From Rhodothermia bacterium (GTDB lineage: Bacteria; Bacteroidota; Rhodothermia; Balneolales; Balneolaceae): 64,000 bases of DNA. A program made the position numbers and the translations under genes. Positions 1 to 8,270 of the stretch are shown piece after piece. The stretch spans positions 434,001 to 498,000 of the forward strand of contig JAUICM010000001.1 in the NCBI GenBank assembly GCA_030427885.1, given 5' to 3'. How positions within the stretch are numbered: position 1 is the stretch's first letter; every line of letters starts with the position of its first letter. Below the pieces are notes generated by a model. The model made no database searches. It saw only the letters and a list, made by a program, of their open reading frames with translations, and was not told the DNA's origin.

Positions 1-44
1 GGCTCAGACTGTGAGGAATAAAAATCTTCTGCGGTTTTGGACAT
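1..44 (-). CDS. Start of a gene cut by the left edge
   Basis: Reading leftward from an ATG at 44-42 the frame stays open to base 1 and gives only 14 codons, beginning MSKTAEDFYSSQSE. It lies just beyond the dps terminator and points off the window. Nothing about its function can be read. The ATG could also be a chance codon, since no clear ribosome binding site precedes it. Confidence 0.4.
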   Translation of the reverse strand, partial: MSKTAEDFYSSQSE

Positions 45-45
45 G

Positions 46-88
46 TCTTAAAAATAAAAAATCCCGCCATCCAAAAGGAAGCGGGATT
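46..88 (-). terminator. Rho-independent terminator of dps
   Basis: The arms AATCCCGC (60-67) and GCGGGATT (81-88) form an 8-bp stem with a 13-nt loop. On the minus strand it is followed by a U-rich tract from the A-run at about 46-59. It sits 22 bases past the dps stop codon. Confidence 0.85.
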
Positions 89-109
89 CGATCTTATTGG
101 AAAAACAGA

Positions 110-616
110 TCAGATATCAGGTTCTTTTAGAAAAGCAGAATACATCCATACCATTTTTTCCTGTTCACGAATATAATCACTCATTAAAGCGTTAGTTCCT
201 TCATCGTCAATAAGGTCTGAGAGATTCAGGATCGTACGTTGTTTGCTCAGAAGGATCTTTAATGCACTCAGTATATCTTCCACACACCGGGTTCCTTCTT
301 TGATCTCAAAACTTTCCGGAACTTCTGAATCGGAAAGGTATTTTGTGAAGTTATGATCCGGATTAAATCCAAGTGTAAGAATTCGTTCTGCGATCTCGTC
401 AATTTTTATAAAGAGATCTTCATACAATTCTTCAAACTTCTCGTGTAGTGTAAAGAATTTATCTCCTTCAACATTCCAGTGGTATCCTCTCACATTTTGA
501 TAAAACACGGAATAATTGGCCAGAAGATTATTCAGATGTTGAGCAAGTTCTTCTGTTTTCTCAACGTCTAATCCAATTCCATTCAGTTGTTCAATTTCTA
601 ATTCAGCAGTACTCAT
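110..616 (-). CDS. dps: Dps-family DNA-protecting ferritin
   Basis: This is a mini-ferritin of 168 residues. Dps dodecamers bind DNA and oxidise Fe(II) with peroxide, protecting cells in stationary phase or oxidative stress. The family's ferroxidase ligands are visible: the His of YHWNVEG, then HEKFEELYED and the Asp/Glu of IDEIAER. The total length is typical. The ATG at 616 (MSTAELEI) is preferred over the upstream in-frame ATG at 655, because the extra 13 residues are Lys-rich and not part of the family. It appears monocistronic, with its own terminator. Confidence 0.93.
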   Translation of the reverse strand: MSTAELEIEQLNGIGLDVEKTEELAQHLNNLLANYSVFYQNVRGYHWNVEGDKFFTLHEKFEELYEDLFIKIDEIAERILTLGFNPDHNFTKYLSDSEVPESFEIKEGTRCVEDILSALKILLSKQRTILNLSDLIDDEGTNALMSDYIREQEKMVWMYSAFLKEPDI

Positions 617-721
617 AATCTTTCTTTTTATTTTAAGTTCATTTAGTACTATCAACTGAATGTGAAGGAGAAATGTTCAGGTTTTTAACATTGCTTTAGT
701 TTATAAACCCGATAAGCTGAA

Positions 722-1636
722 TCAATTCTCTGCTTTATTGATGGATAGAAACCAGTTATACAGGTCATCTCCGGCATACACTCTTTTCCAGGTATCGTGG
801 GCCATATCTTCATGAACTGTAAACCGTACCTGTTTATGTCCCATACTTTCAAGAAGATTAAGGCCGTGGTAAAAGTATTTCTTTTCAACCGAAGTATCTT
901 TACCTCCTGCAAACGCCCAGACCGGAATCTTGTGTTTTGCAATGGGCCCCATAAGGGAAGGATGTCCCCAGCCGACCACTGGGCTAATAGCGGTAAATCG
1001 GTCAGGATAATGACTTGCCATGAACCAGGTACCAAACCCTCCATAACTTAAACCGGTGAGAAACACCCGGCCATCAGTTTGGTAATGCTCATCCACATAG
1101 TCGAGCATCCCGATCAGATCATGTTGCACGCGATCCCAACCATATTGGCTCAAAGGCAGGCTTCCTGTAAACTCAGTAACAGCTGCTTCGCCATGCATCG
1201 GTGGTCCCGGATAATCGGGCTCACGTGGGGGTGTACCAATATCCAGTCGTTTGGGTACTTTCGTAATGTCTCTGTCTGTAAGGTAGTCTATCCCAACCGT
1301 ATCGAGACCAAACATTTGAAGTTGTGGAACGATCATGATGAAGGGGAGTTCTTTGCGTTGTGTCCACGCCTCAAAGAGAGGGCCATGTTTTAATACAAAA
1401 TCGAGTTCGTCTTTGCCATTGCCACGTTCTCCGTTTCCATGCAAGAACATAATAACGGGCCATTTTTTTCCTGGATAGGTGTCGTAGTTCACCGGGAGAT
1501 ATACATAGTAATCTCGTTCTAAACTATCGACTTCACTTACATATGAAACTCTTTCAAGCCGATCCGGTGTACAACCTAAACCGACCAGAACGATCATCAA
1601 TAAAAGGGATGACCGGGTTAATAATTCCGCTTTCAT
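722..1636 (-). CDS. Alpha/beta-hydrolase lipoprotein, esterase-like
   Basis: This 304-residue exported hydrolase starts with a lipoprotein signal whose box LVGLGC places the lipidated Cys near residue 22. The oxyanion region FLHGNGERG, the nucleophile elbow GLSYGG, an acid in GGKDTS and a late His in MAHDTW form a complete esterase-type triad. The layout resembles PHB-depolymerase or feruloyl-esterase-like carboxylesterases; the substrate is unknown. It lies 8 bases from the upstream VOC gene on the same strand, so the two are probably co-transcribed. Confidence 0.8.
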   Translation of the reverse strand: MKAELLTRSSLLLMIVLVGLGCTPDRLERVSYVSEVDSLERDYYVYLPVNYDTYPGKKWPVIMFLHGNGERGNGKDELDFVLKHGPLFEAWTQRKELPFIMIVPQLQMFGLDTVGIDYLTDRDITKVPKRLDIGTPPREPDYPGPPMHGEAAVTEFTGSLPLSQYGWDRVQHDLIGMLDYVDEHYQTDGRVFLTGLSYGGFGTWFMASHYPDRFTAISPVVGWGHPSLMGPIAKHKIPVWAFAGGKDTSVEKKYFYHGLNLLESMGHKQVRFTVHEDMAHDTWKRVYAGDDLYNWFLSINKAEN

Positions 1637-1644
1637 AAGAACTC

Positions 1645-2100
1645 CTATTCATTGTGGGCCTTTGCGTCATTTACTTCTATCCAATAACCATCGGGATCCT
1701 GAAGATATATCTGTTTGACACCATCGGGTCTGGAGTTTGTTGTGTTTTGTTCTCCGGGCCAGTTCTCGAACTGAACTTCCAATTCATTCAGGTGATCAAT
1801 AAATGCAGTCAGATTTTTCAGGGTTAGAGAGAGGTGAACCCCTTTCTGAAGTCTGAGATTATCAGTATCTGCTTCGATCACATGCAGCTCCAGATCTTTG
1901 CCAATACCAAACCATCGAATATTTGAATTCTGAGTTTGATTAGTGATCTGTTTAAGTCCCATTACGTTTTCGTAGAATTCAACGCTGGTTTGGAGATCAG
2001 CCACATTTATAGCATAATGATTGAAACTAAGATCGAAAGATTGTGCATTAGCCATAGAATTAACTCCTATGAGTATTATGAAGATGGTTAGGTGCTTCAT
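1645..2100 (-). CDS. Exported VOC (glyoxalase-fold) protein
   Basis: The protein has 151 residues. An N-terminal signal peptide ending near ANAQS is followed by one vicinal-oxygen-chelate domain: FNHYAINVADLQTSVEFY opens it, a mid-domain ELHVIE strand follows, and YLQDPDGYWIEV closes it with the usual Glu ligand. VOC domains bind a divalent metal and act in isomerisation, dioxygenation or resistance. One domain means it would work as a dimer. A signal peptide is less usual, since most VOC enzymes are cytosolic. Its leader contains AACCAACCA just before the ATG, a motif also found upstream of the SGNH gene at 6914. Confidence 0.8.
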   Translation of the reverse strand: MKHLTIFIILIGVNSMANAQSFDLSFNHYAINVADLQTSVEFYENVMGLKQITNQTQNSNIRWFGIGKDLELHVIEADTDNLRLQKGVHLSLTLKNLTAFIDHLNELEVQFENWPGEQNTTNSRPDGVKQIYLQDPDGYWIEVNDAKAHNE

Positions 2101-2243
2101 TGGATCAGGTGGTTGGTTATGCTTAATGAAAGCATAAAGTGACTAATTGTCTAGAGGAGTAGCTGTTCTTACATTAATTTTTCTATAACCACACACAATA
2201 ATCTGAAATAGTCGTACTATTGGAGGTAACGAATATTTTACAA

Positions 2244-4211
2244 ATGAATGTTTCTGTCAGGAGATCTAATCCGGGCGATATTGATACTCTTGAAATGATC
2301 GAAAAAGCAGCTTATCCGCTTTTTCAGCTAAGTCCAAGAAGAAGTTTACGATTGAGTCTTACCAGTCCGTTTCAAATGGTCTGGATCGCTGAAGTTCCAT
2401 ACGGTAAAAGCCAGAAGCCGGTGGGTAATCTTATTTTGCACCTGCATAAACAAACGCTTCGGATCTATGCGATAGGTGTACTACCGGAATATCAGGGAAA
2501 GGGTATTGGAATTACGCTCCTTAAAGTAGCCGAAAATTATGCTTTATCTCATGGCTTTGGAAAGATCTCTCTGGAAGCAGATGTTGACAATAAAGCCTTG
2601 ATCAAGTGGTATACTAATGCCGGATATTCTTCTACAGAACTTATACAGGATTATTATGAGGAAGGCAGGGATGCACTGCGAATGGTGTACCAATTGCCAG
2701 AGATCGAGGAAAATAGCAGGCTTACAAATATTCTTGTGGTGGATAAGCCAAAATTATGGAAGCTGAACCTTGAAAATGTGAAGGTGGTCTCAGCCCGGGA
2801 TTATACATCAGATGCCCAGTTTTATTCCAAAAAGAACCTGCGGGTGTTTAACCTGTGTAATTCATACCGTTATCAAAGTCTTGGGTATTATGTTTCTTTG
2901 TTGGCTTCTGCCAGAGATCACAGGGCGATACCAAGCGTGACCACGATCAGAGATATGAAAGATATCACTGTGATCAGGACCATCGCTGAAGATATTGATG
3001 AAGTGATCCAGAAAAGTCTGTCCAAACAGGAGGGAGATAGGTTTGAGCTTTCAGTGTACTTCGGACAGACCACTAATAAAGTGTATAAGCAAATGGCACA
3101 GAAGCTGTACCAGATCGTGGAGACTCCTTTTTTTCAGGTTCAGTTCAGTAAAGCTAATACCCGTTGGGACATCAAAAAGATCAATCCGCTTAGTTTATCC
3201 AAGATAAAAGACGCAGATTTTGACGCTATCCAGGATTTTGCCCGTAATTACTTCGATACAAAACGCTTTTATCGTACCCGCTTAAAGCAGTACAAATATG
3301 ATCTGGCAATACTGGTGGATCCGAATGAGAAAAATCCTCCATCAGATAAAAAAGCTCTTAAACAGTTTATGAAAGCTGCTGAGGAAATGGATTTCTATAC
3401 GGAATTGATCCATAAAGATGATTTGAACCGGCTACCGGAATTTGATGCTCTGTTCATAAGGGAGACTACAAATGTGAACGATCATACTTATCAGTTTGCC
3501 AGAAAAGCTTATGCAGAAGGGATGGTGGTCATCGATGATCCATGGTCTATTCTCAGGTGTTCTAATAAGATCTATTTAAACGAACGTCTCAAGAATAACA
3601 AACTTAATACCCCTGAAACCAGGGTGTTTTTCAAAGGTCAGGTGAATAAGAAGCAACTGAAGGAACTCAACTATCCATTGATTTTGAAACAACCTGATAG
3701 TGCTTTTTCACTGGGTGTGATCAAAGTAAGTAACGAAGCGGAGCTGATCTCAGAACTGGATCGTTTGTTCGCAAAATCCGATCTGGTTATTGGTCAGGCT
3801 TTTCTTCCATCTGATTTTGACTGGAGGATCGGAGTTCTGGATAACCAGCCACTGTTTGCCTGCAAATATTATATGGCCAAAGGACACTGGCAGATCTATG
3901 ACTGGAAGAGTAAAGAGAAGGATCCTTCTGGTGAAGCTGATACACTTGCGATTGAAGACGTCCCCCCTAAAGTGCTTCAAACGGCAACCAAAGCAGCTTC
4001 ACTAATGGGCGATGGTTTGTATGGAGTGGATCTGAAAGAGATCAACGGGAAAGTATATGTGATCGAGGTTAATGATAACCCGAATATAGATGCTGGAGTG
4101 GAGGACAGGGTCCTGGGGAAAGAACTCTACCGAAAACTCGCCAGATCATTTTATACACGGATCGAGATGTCCAGAAATATTTCCCGTTTTGTAAGCGTGG
4201 AGCCAGACTAA
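2244..4211 (+). CDS. GNAT acetyltransferase fused to RimK-like ATP-grasp ligase
   Basis: This three-part enzyme has 655 residues. Residues 1-160 form a GNAT acetyltransferase with the acetyl-CoA loop VLPEYQGKGIG. Residues 160-330 resemble the RLAN domain found before RimK-like ligases. The rest is an ATP-grasp domain ending in the metal-binding VIEVNDNPNID. ATP-grasp ligases join a carboxylate to an amine through an acyl phosphate; RimK relatives add Glu. The GNAT plus ATP-grasp layout recalls N-acetylglutaminylglutamine synthetase, but that gene's amidotransferase partner is absent here. I prefer ATG 2244, with GGAGGT at 2222-2227; a TTG at 2220 is also in frame. The substrate is unknown. 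Confidence 0.82.
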   Translation: MNVSVRRSNPGDIDTLEMIEKAAYPLFQLSPRRSLRLSLTSPFQMVWIAEVPYGKSQKPVGNLILHLHKQTLRIYAIGVLPEYQGKGIGITLLKVAENYALSHGFGKISLEADVDNKALIKWYTNAGYSSTELIQDYYEEGRDALRMVYQLPEIEENSRLTNILVVDKPKLWKLNLENVKVVSARDYTSDAQFYSKKNLRVFNLCNSYRYQSLGYYVSLLASARDHRAIPSVTTIRDMKDITVIRTIAEDIDEVIQKSLSKQEGDRFELSVYFGQTTNKVYKQMAQKLYQIVETPFFQVQFSKANTRWDIKKINPLSLSKIKDADFDAIQDFARNYFDTKRFYRTRLKQYKYDLAILVDPNEKNPPSDKKALKQFMKAAEEMDFYTELIHKDDLNRLPEFDALFIRETTNVNDHTYQFARKAYAEGMVVIDDPWSILRCSNKIYLNERLKNNKLNTPETRVFFKGQVNKKQLKELNYPLILKQPDSAFSLGVIKVSNEAELISELDRLFAKSDLVIGQAFLPSDFDWRIGVLDNQPLFACKYYMAKGHWQIYDWKSKEKDPSGEADTLAIEDVPPKVLQTATKAASLMGDGLYGVDLKEINGKVYVIEVNDNPNIDAGVEDRVLGKELYRKLARSFYTRIEMSRNISRFVSVEPD

Positions 4212-4249
4212 GCGGGTTTCCATACTTTTATCAAACGAAATATTGATTG
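4188..4249 (+). repeat. Direct repeat, copy 1 (end of ATP-grasp gene)
   Basis: About 62 bases covering the last codons of the ATP-grasp gene and the bases after its stop recur 665 bases downstream at 4853-4914. The first 20 bases, starting TTTGTAAGCGTGG, are identical. The rest aligns without gaps but with many mismatches, then matches again at TCAAACGAAATAT. Confidence 0.75.
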
Positions 4250-4317
4250 GAGTTTTTTTAAATTCAGTTCATTTATCCATTTGTATAAGATTGGATTTTC
4301 TGTTCTATATTTAGATT

Positions 4318-4755
4318 ATGAAATCTTTACTCACACTATTTTCGATTTCTTTATTTCTAGCTTGTCCCAAGCTCATGTTGGTTGAAATCAATAATGAATT
4401 AACAGATGCTTTTTTTTATGAAACAGAATGTGGGGATGTAGTTTTCCACAGTGTTTATAATTTTAAAAAAGAACAAAAAATCAGGTTTTCTTTAGAAGCC
4501 CATTTCTGGAATAAAAACAAGAGCAATATGGACATCGATTCCCTGATTTTTTTTTCCAGCAATAGTGGTGAGAGATTAAAAATCCCAATTAAACGAGCTT
4601 ATAGGGATACTGTTAAATATTCAAAATATGTATTTGATTTCGAGGTTCCTCAAGAACTCCAAGAAGATTTGACTATGAAATTGGATAAAGTAGTCTATTG
4701 CAATAGCGAGTTTGTAAGTTTACCCGATGTGAAATTTTTATTAGACTCGTTTTGA
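4318..4755 (+). CDS. Small exported protein, function unknown
   Basis: I do not recognise this 145-residue protein. A hydrophobic start (MKSLLTLFSISLFLACP) looks like a signal or lipoprotein leader, and the remainder looks beta-rich with no known catalytic motif. It is clearly more AT-rich than its neighbours and lies between two diverged direct repeats (4188-4249 and 4853-4914), which suggests it was inserted between the ATP-grasp and methyltransferase genes. The 106 bases before it hold no other gene. Confidence 0.6.
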   Translation: MKSLLTLFSISLFLACPKLMLVEINNELTDAFFYETECGDVVFHSVYNFKKEQKIRFSLEAHFWNKNKSNMDIDSLIFFSSNSGERLKIPIKRAYRDTVKYSKYVFDFEVPQELQEDLTMKLDKVVYCNSEFVSLPDVKFLLDSF

Positions 4756-4852
4756 AGCTAGAAATTCTAACAAGTACAAGAGACAGTTTGAACAAATTGC
4801 TAATTAGTTGAAATGAAATATTTGTAATTGAGTGTATAGAAATATTCTAATC

Positions 4853-4914
4853 TTTGTAAGCGTGGAGCCAGATTAATCTGGCTTTTTTCCTTTGATCAAA
4901 CGAAATATAGACCG
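4853..4914 (+). repeat. Direct repeat, copy 2 (end of methyltransferase gene)
   Basis: This second copy of the 4188-4249 sequence still encodes the FVSVEPD-stop tail of the ATP-grasp gene in the plus frame. On the minus strand it encodes the true C-terminus of the methyltransferase. It therefore looks like the original junction of those two convergent genes. Confidence 0.75.
4866..4888 (+). terminator. Palindromic terminator at the convergent junction
   Basis: AGCCAGATTAATCTGGCT (4866-4883) is a perfect 18-base palindrome followed by a T-run to 4888. It would stop plus-strand transcripts from the small ORF, and it contains the methyltransferase stop codon. In repeat copy 1 the matching position is mutated and no hairpin remains. 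Confidence 0.7.
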
Positions 4915-5487
4915 AAGCTTCTTATCCGAGGTTTTAATTAGGGATGTATTAGCGAGCAAAGCATCGATATCCCGGTCTATAGCTGAGAAAAGAGTATCAG
5001 TAATTGGATTCAGAAGTCTTCTGATGAGGCTTGGTTTGGTCCCCGAATCGATGAATTTATCCATGATACTAAATGAACCTCCGGGTTTAAGTACTCGTTC
5101 AGCTTCTATCAAACATTGAACCGGGTCAGGTATCACCGCGACAATCAAATGCATGATCACCACATCAAAGCTTTCGTCCCCGAAGTCAAGGTGATGAGCA
5201 TCCATCACTCTGGCATCCACATCAAGTTGGAGGGAGCTAGCCCGTGTTTTAAGTTTTTGTATCATCGAAGGGGTGATATCAACAGCTGTGATGTGTTCAT
5301 GTCCGTTCAGGAACTCAAGGTCCAGTCCGGTTCCGGCTCCTAATAAAAGGATCTTATCTGACGATTTAAGATCAAGTTCTTCAATTGATTGTTTACGGAA
5401 GGGAAAAAATATAACTGCTACCAGATCATAGAAAGGCTGGTAGAAAGTGTAACGGATCCTGTTCCAGGTTGAAGTGTTAAATCCCAA
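4873..5487 (-). CDS. Class I SAM-dependent methyltransferase
   Basis: The protein has 204 residues. The SAM-binding loop LLLGAGTGLDLEFL (about 48-61), the acidic residue after it (VDITPSM), the VMDAHHLDF segment and VLKPGGSFSIMDKF are the standard order of a UbiE/phospholipid-type methyltransferase. The N-terminal stretch has a hydrophobic patch (YDLVAVIFFPF), compatible with a membrane-bound lipid or quinone substrate. The substrate is not identifiable. It lies 6 bases downstream of the SGNH gene and is probably the last gene of that operon. Confidence 0.85.
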   Translation of the reverse strand: MGFNTSTWNRIRYTFYQPFYDLVAVIFFPFRKQSIEELDLKSSDKILLLGAGTGLDLEFLNGHEHITAVDITPSMIQKLKTRASSLQLDVDARVMDAHHLDFGDESFDVVIMHLIVAVIPDPVQCLIEAERVLKPGGSFSIMDKFIDSGTKPSLIRRLLNPITDTLFSAIDRDIDALLANTSLIKTSDKKLRSIFRLIKGKKPD

Positions 5488-5493
5488 TTCAGT

Positions 5494-6150
5494 CTACTTT
5501 AGATATTCGCCGATCACTTTTCCCCAGATCTGGTATCCTTTTGCATTCATATGCAAGTCATCTTCAATAAAGATATCGGACATTGGTTCTCCTGATTCGT
5601 TCAGCATAGGATTCCATACATCAACATAGCTGAGGTTTTCATTGGCATCACAAAAGTCTTTGAGTAGTGCATTAGTTTCTTCATAGATATTCTTCAAATG
5701 CCAGCGGGAAATACTAGGTTTCGGAGAAATGAAGTAGATCTCTGCATCAGGGAATTTCGTTCTAACAGCTCCATATACCATAGCAGAATGAAGAAGAATT
5801 TGGAAGGGAGCTTTTTCAGCGGCAACATCATTATCGCCTTCATAGATAAACACCTTATCTGGATCAAACCGAAAAATAAGTTCATTCACATAATAAAAAA
5901 GATCCAGAAAATGAGACCCACCAAACCCGGTATTGATTGCATTTATCTCGGGGTAAAAATTCTGAACATTTTTCCACATTCGAATACTTGAACTCCCTGT
6001 GAATACTACGACCTCCTTGCTGGAGTCTATATTGAATTCTCTGGCATTCAGTGCATCAACTTCTCCCTGAAACCGGGTGTAATCTTGTGCGAAAACACTA
6101 GATGAAATGAATAAGGGTAGTAATAGCAGAAAGAATTTCTTCATGATCAT
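5494..6150 (-). CDS. Periplasmic SGNH/GDSL hydrolase (second of a pair)
   Basis: This 218-residue protein has a signal peptide ending near VFAQ. The SGNH blocks are complete: nucleophile in FTGSSSIRMW, Gly in NTGFGGSH, Asn in YEGDNDV, and Asp/His in EDDLHMNAKG. These enzymes de-esterify lipids, acyl or acetyl sugars, or peptidoglycan. Its ATG overlaps the stop of the upstream SGNH gene (ATGA, 6147-6150), so the two are translationally coupled. An alternative start two codons later keeps the same signal peptide. Confidence 0.85.
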   Translation of the reverse strand: MIMKKFFLLLLPLFISSSVFAQDYTRFQGEVDALNAREFNIDSSKEVVVFTGSSSIRMWKNVQNFYPEINAINTGFGGSHFLDLFYYVNELIFRFDPDKVFIYEGDNDVAAEKAPFQILLHSAMVYGAVRTKFPDAEIYFISPKPSISRWHLKNIYEETNALLKDFCDANENLSYVDVWNPMLNESGEPMSDIFIEDDLHMNAKGYQIWGKVIGEYLK

Positions 6151-6914
6151 TGTTCGAGAGCTTTTTGAATGGCTGGTTCTACCAGGCTTTCCATTAGAGT
6201 ATATCCTGTTTTGTTGGCATGAACACCATCATAGGTGTAAGTAGAATCCATACCATTCCTCTCATCCACCATAGCAGAAAAATAATCCAGATAGATATGA
6301 CCATGTTCTTCACAATACTTTTTCATCCAGGTATTGATGTCTATGATTCGCTGAGAAGGATTCAGCCCCCGTCGCCATGGATAATCGTACACGGGCAGAA
6401 TAGAGGACAGCACAACTTTTATCCCATTGGCTGAAGCAATTTCCGCCATGGAAGCCAGATTATCCTGTATCATTTCATTCGTGGCAGGACCTGTATTTCC
6501 GGCTACATCATTAGTACCGGCCAGAATCACAACAACTTTAGGTTTAAGGTCAACCACATCAGCCCTGAAACGCACCAGCATTTGAGGGGTGGTTTGTCCG
6601 CTTATACCACGTTCGATATAAGGTTTACCTTCAAAGAATTCTGGAGAGGCATCCGACCAACTCTGGGTGATAGAATTACCCATAAAAACAACGCGGTCTT
6701 CTCCGGGTTTTGGTGGTGGGATCATAGCGTTTTCATCTCGGAACATCTTAAAGTTAGGCCAGTCATTTAACCGGTTCTCCATCCATTTGTAATCTTTAAC
6801 CAGTTGCTCGTTGGTTTTGCCTTCAACAAGCTGAGGAATATCCTGTGCCTTAATTTCAAAGGTAAAAACCATTATCATTGTTAAAGCGAAAAGGCATGGA
6901 GTTAATTTCTTCAT
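6147..6914 (-). CDS. Periplasmic SGNH/GDSL hydrolase (first of a pair)
   Basis: This protein has 255 residues and a signal peptide cut near EIKAQ. The blocks are VFMGNSITQSW, ERGISGQTT, LAGTNDVAG and TYDGVHANKTGY, matching the GDSL family that includes sialate O-acetylesterase-like and acyl-glucosamine lipases. It is clearly related to the following gene, although the two have diverged well. The leader before the ATG carries ACCAACCAACC. The natural substrate is unknown. Confidence 0.87.
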   Translation of the reverse strand: MKKLTPCLFALTMIMVFTFEIKAQDIPQLVEGKTNEQLVKDYKWMENRLNDWPNFKMFRDENAMIPPPKPGEDRVVFMGNSITQSWSDASPEFFEGKPYIERGISGQTTPQMLVRFRADVVDLKPKVVVILAGTNDVAGNTGPATNEMIQDNLASMAEIASANGIKVVLSSILPVYDYPWRRGLNPSQRIIDINTWMKKYCEEHGHIYLDYFSAMVDERNGMDSTYTYDGVHANKTGYTLMESLVEPAIQKALEQ

Positions 6915-6968
6915 GTTAAACCTGGTTGGTTGGTCGTCAAGTTTAATAAAAGAAAATTGAATTATACA

Positions 6969-8270
6969 TTAACTAAGTTTTGATATCAGAAACTCCTTAA
7001 AATCATCGAAACTGCTATTGCACGGGATGCTTTTCTTTTCTAAGCCTGATAAACGAATATGAGTGGGCATTTCAACCTCGCTTCCAATCTGTTCTTCGAC
7101 CGTCTCATTAAATTTAACCGGATGTGCGGTTTCAAGTACAATACCAGTCCCTGAATTAGAGCTCAGGTAATCAGAAAGACCCATATAACCTACGGCACCG
7201 TGAGGATCCAGAACATATCCCGTTAATCCATATACCTTACTTATAGTGTTTCGGGTATTATCATCTGAGAAAGAGTATCCGCTGATGTATTCGGTCATCT
7301 TTAGGTGACTCCCTTTAAAAAGATCCAGCATACGGGCGAAGTTGCTAGGATTACCCACATCCATCGCATTTGAGATGGTGGAAACACTTGGTTTTGGATC
7401 ATATTTACCATTCCACAGATACATCGGAACAGTATCATTAGCATTGGAACAGGCTAGAAAATGTTTGATCGGTAAACCCATTCTCCGAGCGATCAATCCA
7501 GCAGAAAGATTTCCATAATTGCCACTTGGAATCGAAAAGATCACATTCTGTTTTTCTTCATCTGATAACTGAGCCCATGCATAAAAGTAGTATACACTCT
7601 GAGGTAAGAGTCGGGCTACATTAATGGAATTTGCAGATGTGAGGTTTAATGAATTGCTAAGTTCATCATCAAGAAAGGCATCTTTAACTAATTTCTGACA
7701 ATCATCAAAAGTACCGTCAACTTCCAGTGCAGTGATATTTCCACCGAGAGTGGTCATCTGCTGCTCCTGAAATTTACTTACTTTGCCTGTTGGATATAGA
7801 ATGATCACTTCAATGCCCGGAACATTATGGAATCCATTGGCAACGGCGCTTCCTGTATCACCGGATGTAGCTACCAGAACAGTAAGTTTTTTATTGTTTC
7901 GAGCCGTGAAGTAACCAAGCGCTCTGGCCAGAAAGCGGGCGCCGACATCTTTAAATGCCAGGGTTGGGCCGTGAAAAAGCTCCAATGCATAAATATGTTC
8001 ATTAATCTTTTTAACAGGAATGTCAAAACTTAGTGTGTCAGTAATGATCTCCTTAAGCTTTTCATCAGGAATCTCACCATCTACGAATGGACGAATCACT
8101 TCAAAACCGATCTCAGCAAGACTAAGCTTCGATAAGTTGTCAAAAAAGGAGGAGGGAAGTACTGGTATTTCTTCCGGCATGAACAAACCGTTATCCCCGG
8201 GAAGTCCTTTGAATATAGCTTGCTGGAATGAAACAGGGGCAGAGGTTCCTTTGGTACTGTAATAGTTCAT
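6969..8270 (-). CDS. thrC: Threonine synthase
   Basis: This 433-residue PLP enzyme converts O-phospho-homoserine to threonine, the last step of the pathway. The PLP lysine lies in HGPTLAFKDVGARF, SGDTGSA and PSGNYGN bind the cofactor phosphate, and the N-terminal MNYYSTKG is typical of the longer bacterial class. Its ATG overlaps the thrB stop by 4 bases, so translation is coupled. The gene order thrA-thrB-thrC matches enterobacterial operons. Confidence 0.96.
   Translation of the reverse strand: MNYYSTKGTSAPVSFQQAIFKGLPGDNGLFMPEEIPVLPSSFFDNLSKLSLAEIGFEVIRPFVDGEIPDEKLKEIITDTLSFDIPVKKINEHIYALELFHGPTLAFKDVGARFLARALGYFTARNNKKLTVLVATSGDTGSAVANGFHNVPGIEVIILYPTGKVSKFQEQQMTTLGGNITALEVDGTFDDCQKLVKDAFLDDELSNSLNLTSANSINVARLLPQSVYYFYAWAQLSDEEKQNVIFSIPSGNYGNLSAGLIARRMGLPIKHFLACSNANDTVPMYLWNGKYDPKPSVSTISNAMDVGNPSNFARMLDLFKGSHLKMTEYISGYSFSDDNTRNTISKVYGLTGYVLDPHGAVGYMGLSDYLSSNSGTGIVLETAHPVKFNETVEEQIGSEVEMPTHIRLSGLEKKSIPCNSSFDDFKEFLISKLS

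Noticed and set aside
685-1044. Minus-strand ORF of 119 codons within the esterase region
   Set aside because: It lies in another frame of the well-supported esterase gene and has no domain pattern of its own.
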